A DNA stretch of 64,000 nucleotides from Gautieria morchelliformis. Lineage: Eukaryota; Basidiomycota; Agaricomycetes; Gomphales; Gomphaceae. Where the stretch lies: positions 186,001-250,000 of the forward strand of contig WHVA01000054.1 of assembly GCA_015179125.1 (NCBI GenBank), given 5' to 3'. Positions 55,699-64,000 of this stretch are shown here, piece after piece (position 1 is the first letter of the stretch; each line of letters starts with the position of its first letter). The translations under genes and the position numbers were made by a program. The notes beneath the pieces were generated by a model. It ran no database searches. It worked only from the letters and a program-made list of their open reading frames with translations, and was not told the origin of the DNA.

Positions 55699-56904
55699 CT
55701 ACAGATAGCCACAGTCATTCATCCACCCTCGAGCATGTTTGCGTGTAATCCGATCCAGTGCCTCGTAGAGAAACATGAATAGCTCAGCCCTCTCCTTACT
55801 TGCAACACATGCACGGAACTCGGCACCATGACGTCTGAGGTGAGCTTTGATGAAGGAGAATGATTCTTCGATCGGGTTGAGATCGGGCGAGTACAGTGGA
55901 AGATACATCAGTTTGATTCCTCTGCAAATGCAAGATTAGACACTAGTGAAAACAGTTTATAATGGTAAAAACCTTTGGGCACATAAGAGTGAGACCTCAG
56001 GTATGTGGTGAATGGTGCAGTTATCCATAACAAGAACGCTCTGTGGTGCCGGGTAAGGGTTCATTCCATCTAAAAGGCCCTTCAGAAACCCCAGGAACTC
56101 TGGACCGTCGTATGCCCCTAATTTGATATGGCTATAGATGATTCCATCTTGTGAGAGCACCGGAAGGATTGAAAATCTGAGTGGATATTAGCGATACAAT
56201 AATGGAGGCCCGTGAACAAATCGTTACCTTTCGCCCCTTTGGAAACATGCTTGCACTCGAGGCCTACATCCCTTGTAAGCCCATCCCAGTTGTCTATACG
56301 TTGTGCGAAGGTCAATTGTGCTTTCATCTGTGAAAACCAAACGGTCCGGTGGTTCACTACCAATATGAAACTGGAAAGCAGTCCGCGAGGCTTCACAGTG
56401 CTCTGCGGCTGCCCATGAAAGCTGGATTGGAGACAAATATAAAGGTTGTCATTCTTCGAGGATTTAATGACTCACTTTCTTTCTTTGCAAGCCAAGATGT
56501 TGAAGTGTCCTCCAGACAGTTGATATACTTACTAAAATACCATGCTGCACCTCTAGCTCTTCGACAAGCTCATCGAGGTAAAGATTGGGCGAGCGTTCAA
56601 GAAGCGCAAGAAGAAACTGTTATAAAATAAAATAAGCTACAGCTAAACACAGACATGAATTACTTACTTCACTCTGAGCTGAGGTCATTTTTGACCCATG
56701 AGATAGCCGCTTTGGCTCTGCCACAATGTCTCCAACATCCCGCCAGAGTTTGATTGTGCGTTGAACTACACGTAGTGACATATCGAGGTCAATTGCAATA
56801 TCGGTTGATTTCTTGTTGAGCTTGAATTTTTGGTGTATAACGCGATCCCGCAGATCCTTGCTGTACATGTGATGAACAGGTTTAGGGTTGCCAGGGCGAG
56901 GCAT
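55699..56904 (-). CDS. Tc1-type transposase, five exons, intact reading frame (copy 2)
   Basis: Minus-strand exons 56904-56668, 56616-56476, 56421-56228, 56176-55973 and 55921-55699 have GT...AG introns of about 50 bp and sum to 999 nt, that is 332 residues plus stop, with no internal stop. The N-terminus carries a helix-turn-helix-type region ('YSKDLRDRVIHQKFKLNKKS', 'IAIDLDMSLRVVQRTIKLWR'). A second helix set follows ('VSISTVWRTLQHLGLQRKK'). The catalytic acids are D in 'LVFTDESTIDLR', D in 'SVLVMDNCTIHHIPEV' and E in 'LYSPDLNPIEESFSFIKAHL', with 34 residues between the second D and E (DD34E, Tc1 group). The start at 56904 is the only Met just before 'PRPGNPKPVHHMYSKDL'. The enzyme cuts and pastes its element into TA sites. 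Terminal repeats were not identified, so mobility is unproven. Confidence 0.85.
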
Positions 56905-57050
56905 ATGAGCGATGGTGTGGGTAGTACATACAAGGAGAATGGAAGTTCCTGAAACACACACCCTGACCAAGAATTCTATGACATGAATCGCGCAACAGCA
57001 TTTGTAAAGACATTCCGGGCCAGGTCTGGACCACCCTTACTCCCAATGCT
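56905..57050. other. Gap between Tc1 copy 2 and the G3 LTR
   Basis: 146 bp without a gene. Presumably it contains the 5' end of Tc1 copy 2 and the target flank of G3. I could not place the boundary. Confidence 0.4.
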
Positions 57051-57262
57051 TGTAAATAACCTATTTATCTACATGTAGAATAGTTATTACATAACCCCAG
57101 TGGGCCCCTTAGGGACCCACTGTATAGTTTATGCGTGGGAACCGGGCAGCGGTTCCTATCACATCTCACTCCTATACTGTCACTACGTAGCATCAGAATA
57201 CCACATATTGGTCCAGTTCTGTGTGCCCTTGTGACCAAGGCTTAAGATCATCAATCTTTACA
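57051..57262 (+). mobile_element. 5' LTR of Gypsy G3 (212 bp)
   Basis: TGTAAATAACC...AATCTTTACA, equal in length and clearly homologous to the LTRs at 4505-4716 and 11895-12106. It precedes the gag gene by about 130 bp, as expected for a 5' LTR. The matching 3' LTR lies beyond the window. Confidence 0.85.
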
Positions 57263-57394
57263 CCTTTTTGAACTATCCTGCTGTTGATCACCACGCGACC
57301 AACCGATTGTGGATTCGAAGCAATCTTGAAAAAGATCGCTGCGTCGACGACTAAACATCGTTGAGACCCTCTAGTAGACCCTCTACTGTCGGCT

Positions 57395-60015
57395 GTGAGC
57401 ATGATGATTCCACGCAGTCGAAGACAGACACGAGCGATGAGCTCGAGGTCCATGCCCCAGGCGCAGCCCAGCGACACGACGGCTGGCGCTACCCTGGACC
57501 AAGAGTCAAGGACGATAGAAGACGGAGAGATCGTAGATCTCACTGCCCTCATCCCCCCAGTGGAGGATGAGGAAAACCCTGACCACATCTCGTCGAGTGT
57601 GGCCAAGGAAGAGACGACGCTCGGCAACCAGCCAGCGCTGCCCCCCCATTCCCCTCTACCCAGAGACAAGGGAAAGGGCAGAGAAGTCTCACCGTTGTCA
57701 GACAGCAGAGCATCAACGTCGAGGCGGGCACAAACCCACGACTCGAACCGACCCTCACGAAGTAGAGCGACGACAATCATCCCTGAAGGGGGACGACGGC
57801 AAAAAAGACGAGCCCCAGACGATGGTCAGGGCTCCGAATACTCAAGCTCCAGTCGCAAGAGCTCGAGAGCTCACGCCATCGACCACGAGATGGCAGAGGC
57901 CCTGAACAAACAGGTGCAGGCTGCGCTGCACTGAAGCACGCTGACACGCCACAAGCACGATCAGCTGGCATCGCAGCTTGACAATGCTGCTGCCGCCCTA
58001 ATGGCAATCAGCAAGGAACTCCACCAGGCGAACGAGATCAGGCTGCAAGATGCAGCCACACTGGAGGACGTCCAGAAAGCCCTCCGCCCATGCGGGGAAC
58101 ACGACACAACTCGTCCAAGCTCGCGACAGTCCGCAGCCAATGAACACGGTCACGACGCGGAAGACCCGCACCGAAAGGAGCGGGACAAGCAGCGAATGCT
58201 GCCGCCAGCTGTCCCGGTCGAACAGGACGTAAGGTTCAGGAATGAACCGCAAGAGCAACCGGCTGCCCCAACGGACAGCCGCAAGACATTTCAACAGATC
58301 GTCAGGGAACAGGTCGCCTCAGAGGCTGACTCTGAAACAACGACCGGGAGCTTAGAGCTCGAAGTCGCACACTGGCAGCGTAAAGAAGCCGCAGCCGTGC
58401 GCCGCCATATGCAGGCCCTCGAGCTGCTAGCGAAGAATGCTGAAGAAGCAGTGGCCCACAGCCACACCGCTCAGCTGCCCGATGAGCAGCTCACGTGAGC
58501 TGTACAGGACACATGGCAGGCGCACGCAGCCTACAACAGCAGGCTGCGGATCTGCAATGCAGGACTGACCGGGGATACAAGGCACAAAATGCTCCTGATC
58601 CCGAGCCCGATCCGGGCCCGGGGCCCGCCAGGGCATACAACAGCCTGCCCCGCGTGGCGTCACAGCCGCGCGAGCGATCCATGGCCCCAACGGAAGGCCA
58701 GGGAATCCCTGACCAGGCCGATGTCATACCAATGGAGCTGTACGACGGGATCACACGGATGATCCGCGTGGCATTAGCAGACGCCGTGGACACAGACCCG
58801 GAGAAGTCTGTGCTAGCGAAAGCCGGCGTGAAATTGGCTCACCCCGAGCCATATGCCGGGGGATCTGACCTCGAAGAGTTTGAAATCTTTGTGGCAGCCA
58901 TCCTACAATGGCTGAAAATGAATTGCCTCCTAGGGCCAACCAGCATAGACATGCAGGTCGGCTACGTGGGCACTCGCCTCACCAGCGAAGCCCAGGAGTG
59001 GTTCCTTCGAAACGTAGAACGCTTCGATCGCCAGGTCCGCAACTGGACACTGGAAACTGTGATGCAAGGCCTTCAAAAAAGGTTCCTGCACACACTGACG
59101 TACCATCATGCAATCATGCAGGGCATGAAAACCGTTCAGGAGATGCTGAACAAGCTCACTAAATACGCGGCACGTATGATACAGCCGCTGGATGATTACA
59201 CATTCCGGAGACGGTTCGTGTCGGCGCTGCGTGAAACACTGCGCAACGAAGTCCTCAAAAAGGGCTACAATGCCGAGAGCAGCTCAATAGAGCAACTCTT
59301 CGAGACGGCCCGGATGATCGAGGAGGCATCCCAATACAACATGGGAATGCACGTGCAGATAGCGCAGCAGCAACGGCAAGCGCTTCCCGGCTCACAGGGA
59401 GCAAGCCATTGACACAAACGGGCCTTACCAAGCCCAGCCTGTTTTCGAGAAGTGGAGCGGCACAATGACCGCCGCCCCCATGCCCAGCACAAGCTGGACA
59501 CCCGCCTGAAGCTAAACAGCCTCAAGCATCAGGGTCGTCCCCACGACCTTCCCCACCGGCGAAAGCGTTGGGCCGACCTAACGATCGGCCCAGCAGCGGC
59601 CAAAGCAGCACCACATGCTTCGAATGCAGCCAACCTGGCCACAAGAGGGCAGAATGCCCCCGGCTTAAGTCCGGTATCATGACAGCGGCCGCGAGGCGCA
59701 AAGAGCAGACCGAAGATCTGGAGACGGATCTCGGTCAAAACTCTCTCCATCAAATTGATGAAGAGGGGGAGGGTGATCCCCAACCCAACGACCCTCCGGA
59801 CAACGGAGACACGCCCGCTGAAGAGTGGTACCCAGAGCCGTCCCAATACTATGAATGGGACGAGGAGGTGGAAGACACCACCTACAGGTCCAGCGCGATT
59901 AGATTCACACCGGAGGACGGAACCGCCACGAAAGTCATGACGGCATGCATGTCGGTCACGCCAGACAAGGCGGCCGAGCCAGTGTATCACCACCGAAGCA
60001 AGCACAGGACGTGGC
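57395..60015 (+). pseudogene. Gypsy G3 gag
   Basis: The start is at ATG 57395 (or 57401/57404). Disordered Ser/Arg-rich N-terminus, 'KGKGREVSPLSDSRAS', TGA at 57932-57934, helical 'LDNAAAALMAISKELHQANE', TGA at 58496-58498, then the capsid-like core 'YAGGSDLEEFEIFVAAILQW', 'GYVGTRLTSEAQEWFLRNVE' and 'LKKGYNAESSSIEQLFETAR'. A frame change after 59412 leads to the CCHC knuckle 'CFECSQPGHKRAEC' (about 59610-59652) and the acidic tail 'EEWYPEPSQYYEWDEE'. Both TGAs replace expected CGA codons. The frame is cut at 60015 by a solo LTR. Confidence 0.85.
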
Positions 60016-61268
60016 TGTCAAGATTGGTTTTTAGGCGTTAATATCGTGTATTAGTGAACACAGCGAATGCCCGAATAACTTGTGCGAATAAGTATGCCGT
60101 TCAGCGAATAAGTGAACCGATGAATGTTCACGAAGCAAGAGGGTTGCCCGAACGGGGCTCGCCCTATCTACAGTCGTAGCAAAATAGCTCGCAGCACTTG
60201 ACGACGTAACGTGCAAGATATCACGGAAGGGCTGTCTAAGTTTCGACGGTCCCTTCGCTGGCGAAGGTGCTCCTTCAGAGCCCTTCGCCAACAGCACAGA
60301 AAGTAGTTCAAAGGCTAAGGTAACGAAGATGAAGTATGAGAACTCACCAGTGATGCCTAAGTCCTTGGCTGGTCGAAGGTAGAAATCTTCAAGGAGAGGC
60401 TCAAGACGATGATCACAGCGAGGTCAAGTTTTCACAGGATGGACGACGTATGATAATTGAACTGGGGAATATACATGCGAATGTAAACTACTTATATCTA
60501 ATGCTTGTACGGCATCGGCGAATAGGAAAGAGGCCGTCACGAGTCAGGGTTGGATAGGGGTGCGCAGTCATGATACCAAGGAGATGGAATAAACATATAA
60601 TAGAGTGAGGGAGGGGTGCGAACATGAAACGACGGAGAGTAAAGGTGGCAAAGGTACTTATGTACGAAACCATGTCTTGGGACCCGCATACATGTCACCC
60701 TGCACGGACTCTTTGTCCACTGGGTCGATCCCACACGACCTACGGAAGGAACGCTCCGCGAACATACTTTGGCCATACGAAAGTGCAAAGTGGTTGGATT
60801 TAAGAAGATGATGGGGTTAGTGATGAAACATTACGCCGGGTAAATGGTATTGATCGTTTTTGATGGCGTGCCTTGTTGGCGAAATGTGCGAGCAGCGAAT
60901 AGCGGTTCGGCGAAGTGCGGCGAAGGGTGAACAGAGAGGACATAGAGGAGGTGTGGCCGAAGGGAGGGGGGGTAGCGAACGAGGGAATGGGGGTAACAAG
61001 GTGCAGGAAATACATAGGTCATGACAATCCGATTGTCAGAATACCATCAGGAGAGGGTCGAGCAGAGGAGGTGGTAGACCCAGTGATGACTTGTCAAGTC
61101 AGTCCGAAGCCATCGGTCATGCATTCAATGACGTGGCGATGGTAACGGGCTCGAATCAGCGAACATCCATTGCTGGACATGACAATGCCGATCAGAATGA
61201 ACACGGAAATGGGGTGAGAAATGTCATGACAGAGCACCTGAGTTATGAGGAATAAATGTGTCATGACA
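60016..61268. mobile_element. Solo LTR, family TGTCA (copy C), in Gypsy G3
   Basis: 1253 bp, TGTCAAGATTGG to GTGTCATGACA. Flanks are GTGGC (60011-60015) and GCGGC (61269-61273), a 5-bp duplication with one mismatch. G2 at about 50238-50270 supplies the uninterrupted sequence, and alignment across the join is gap-free. Confidence 0.85.
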
Positions 61269-62218
61269 GCGGCCAACACACCCACGCAGTGAGAACCGTA
61301 CCCTGTCGGGGTACTGGGAAATAAACAGCATAAAAGCCCACTGCCTGCTAGATAGCGGCAGCGAAGGGGTATTGCTATCCCCTGAATTCACGTGAGCTAC
61401 AGGGATGAAGACATTCTCCCTGGAGCAGCCAATCATGCTGCAGCTAGCCTGCATAGGCAGCCATTCCACGATCAATTATGGAACGAACACAACCATCAAA
61501 TGTGGTCGTGAGACATACAACAAATATTTCAATGTAGCAAACATCGAATATTATGACCCTATCTTAGGGACACCGTTCCTAAGGAGATTCGGCATAACCC
61601 TGGACTTCTCGAGCCCAGGGACGATCCGCAAGGGGAACGAAGTGATCCCCACAGGCAAGGTCTCATTCGACGACGACGGATCAACGAACGAAGACAAGGG
61701 GCCATGGGTGAGCAGGATCACCTGGGCACCGAAGCCTAACCTGGCTCATTGAAGCCAGGAGGACGAGTCACGGGACGACTCATCCTCGAACTCACCCTAC
61801 AACCGTAGGGAGAGGCGCTCTCACCTAACGGTGAAAGCGATGGGGAAGAGGAAAGCGGTTCCGCGCGCCGCGGGACCTAATAGACACACACAGTGCCTAA
61901 TGGCTTCTAAGCCAACCACCACCATCATCCTCACGGATGATGACCTTCCTCGCCTCCACGAGGAATGGATGGAAAGAATCACTGACCTAGTCAGTGGAAT
62001 TCCATTAGAACTCCCGCCACTACGGGAGATCAACCACGATATCAACCTCATTGATCCCAACAAGCACATGCGGTATCGACTACCGAAATGCCCCGAACAC
62101 TTCCGAGAGGAACTGTCGGCTAAGATAGAACGATTCACCACTGCAAAGTGGTGGATTCCGGCAGTCGCACAGCAGGCCGTGCCCATGCTGTGTGTGTGGA
62201 AGAAGAATGGTACATTGC
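61269..62218 (+). pseudogene. Gypsy G3 protease and RT N-terminus
   Basis: Protease: 'CLLDSGSEGVLLSPEF' with the catalytic D-S-G, a TGA at about 61393-61395, 'NTTIKCGRETYNKYFNVANI', 'DPILGTPFLRRFGITLDF'. After a stop at 61752 and a linker, RT starts: 'DDLPRLHEEWMERITDLVSG', 'LPPLREINHDINLIDPNK', 'EELSAKIERFTTAKWWIPAV', 'KKNGTLL', cut at 62218 by another solo LTR. Collinear with G2 at 50280-51850. Confidence 0.85.
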
Positions 62219-63491
62219 TGTCAAGATTGGTTTGTAGGTGTTAACATTGTGTATTAGTGAACACAGCGAATGCCCGAATAACTTGTGCGAATAGGTATGC
62301 TGTTCGGCGAATAGATGAACCAATGAATGTTCACAAGGTAAGAGGGTTGCCCGAACGGGGCTCGCCCTATCTACAGTGGTAGCGAAATAGCCCGTGGCAC
62401 TTGACGATGTAACGTGCAAGGTCTCACGAAAGGTCTGTCTAAGTTTCGACAATCCCTTCACCAGTGAAGGTGCTCCTTCGGAGCCCTTCGCCAACAGCAC
62501 AGAAAATGGTTCGAAGGCTAAGGTAACGAAGATGAAGTATGAGAACTCACCAGTGATGCCTAAGTCCTCTGCTGGTCGAAGATAGAAATCTCCAAGAGAA
62601 GGCTGAAGACGATGATCACAGCGAGGTCAAATTTGCACAAGATGAACGACGTATGATAATTGAACTGGGGAATATACATGCGAATGTAAACTACTTATAT
62701 CGAATGCTCGTAAGGTATCAGCGAATAGGAAAGAGGCCGTCATAAGTCAGGGTTGGATAGGGGTGCGCAGTGATGATACAACATAGATGAAATAAACATA
62801 CAATAGAATGTGAGAAGAGGGAGAACATGAAACGATGGAGAGTACAGGTGGCGAAGGCACTTATGGACAAAACCATGTCTTGGGACCAGCATACATGCTA
62901 CCCTGCACGGACACTTGGTCTACTGGGTTGATTCCGCACGACCTATGGAAGAGACGTCCTGCGAACACACTTTGACCATACGAATGCCCAATGGGGTTGG
63001 ATTAAGAAGACGATGGGGTTAATGATGAACCATCATGCCGAGTGAATGGTATCGATTGTATTTGATGGTGTGCCTGCTGGCGAATGATGCGAGCAGCGAA
63101 TAGCCATTTGGCGAAATGCAAGGAAGGGCGAACAGAGGTGACATAGGGGAGGAGAGGTCGAGGTTGAGGGCGAAGCCGAGCGAACACTGAGGACGAGTAG
63201 CGAAAGGGAAAATGGGGATACCAAGGTGCAGGAAATACACAGGCCATGACAATCCAACTATCAGAACACCATCGGAAGAGGGTCGAGCAGGGGAGGTGGT
63301 AGACCCAGTGATGACTTCCAAGTCAGTCCAAAGCCGTCGGTCATGTGTTTAACGGCCTGGCGATGGTAATCGGCATGAATCAGCGAGCATCGGTTGCCGA
63401 ACATGACAATGGCGATCGGAACGAACACAGAAATGGGGTGAGAAATGGCAGGACAGAGCATCTGAGTATGAGGAATAAACGCGTCATGACA
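62219..63491. mobile_element. Solo LTR, family TGTCA (copy D), in Gypsy G3
   Basis: 1273 bp, TGTCAAGATTGG to GCGTCATGACA, with perfect TSD ATTGC (62214-62218 and 63492-63496). The RT frame resumes in the expected place on the other side. Confidence 0.9.
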
Positions 63492-63496
63492 ATTGC

Positions 63497-64000
63497 AAAC
63501 CGTCTTCGATCTGCATCAGCAGAACGAGAACACGGTGAAGGACGTCACGCCCTTCCCGGATCAGGATATCATCTGCAGCCATATGGCTCGCTGTCGGTAT
63601 CGAACAAAACTCGATATGTCAGAAGCATACAAGCAGATCCAGATCCATCCAGATCATGTAGCAAAGACTGCCTTTGCCATGATCCTTGGCACCTTTAGGA
63701 GCCAGGTGATACAGATGGGAGACTGTAACGCCCCATCAACATTCCAACGGCTGATGACAGCCATTTTCTGCGACTGCATAGGTCGCTTCGTCCATGTGTA
63801 CATGGACAACATCTTCCTATTCTTGCTCTAAATACAAGAGCATGAAGAGCACCTCTACATCGTCTTTGACAGACTGAGGAAGAACCACCTTTTTCTGAGC
63901 AAGAAAAAGGTGGACCTCTATTCCATCCGAATGGAGTGTCTCGGCCACATCATCGATGGCCGAGGGGTACATGCCGATGAGGATAAGATGCAATGCATCT
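63497..64000 (+). pseudogene. Gypsy G3 RT, runs off the window
   Basis: 'TVFDLHQQNENTVKDVTPFP', 'YRTKLDMSEAYKQIQIHPDH', 'MGDCNAPSTFQRLMTAIF', then 'HVYMDNIFLFLL' and a stop at 63829-63831. The catalytic YMDD is YMDN here, which by itself would abolish polymerase activity. The frame continues 'EHLYIVFDRLRKNHLFLSKK' and 'MECLGHIIDGRGVHADEDKM' to the end of the window. Confidence 0.9.

Overview
The window looks like a transposon graveyard from a basidiomycete fungus, most likely an Agaricomycete. The evidence is short spliceosomal introns (about 45-70 bp), a Prp8 fragment and a cytochrome P450 fragment of fungal type, a DUF3712-like fragment, and retroelement families typical of mushroom-forming fungi: a chromodomain Ty3/Gypsy element, a second Gypsy family whose reverse transcriptase (RT) follows a 'PLREINH...INLIDPNK' segment, and three Copia lineages. 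The species cannot be named from the sequence. I see no rRNA, tRNA or CRISPR and no clearly intact host gene. The best-preserved reading frames are a five-exon Tc1-type transposase (55699-56904, minus) and an unidentified multi-exon gene (24838-26479).

Layout. 1-5740: a foldback-like palindrome (602-2925) with arms made of 31-32 bp self-complementary repeats. It abuts an unidentified broken ORF with a polypurine tract and a 212-bp Gypsy-type LTR, then a 12-bp minisatellite. 5805-10556: 3' half of a chromodomain Gypsy element split by a solo LTR. 10558-15350: a second foldback copy, an AT-rich block, and an inverted copy of the minisatellite-LTR-ORF-foldback block of 2900-5015, itself split by a 1451-bp solo LTR. 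15345-16940: scrambled DUF3712-like pieces. 16941-21324: Copia C1 on the minus strand. 22092-24673: a dispersed repeat split by a 1066-bp LTR-like insert, then weak host-like ORFs. 24838-26479: unidentified gene. 26655-34150: a Prp8 fragment split by a hAT remnant, which is split by the full-length Copia C2. 34220-40215: a P450 fragment split by the full-length Copia C3. 40440-44822: second Prp8 scrap, solo LTR, and a Tc1 element split by a 1811-bp TIR element. 46440-47000: Helitron helicase remnant. 47115-54304: Gypsy pieces G5, G2 and G4 with three LTR insertions. 54305-56904: solo LTR and Tc1 element 2. 57051-64000: Gypsy G3 with its 5' LTR and two further solo-LTR insertions, running off the window.

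The main result is an insertion stratigraphy. Target-site duplications (TSDs) flanking elements can be read directly for eleven insertions: GTTAC, GTGTC, TGTAA, GTTGTAAT, ACCTG, CAGTG, CCAGT, TATCAAG, GGTGG, CCATC and ATTGC. A twelfth, GTGGC/GCGGC, has one mismatch. They show which element landed in which. Most disabling stop codons are CGA to TGA or CAR to TAR changes, which suggests cytosine deamination or a RIP-like process. All element classes are named from motifs read by eye, because no database search was possible.
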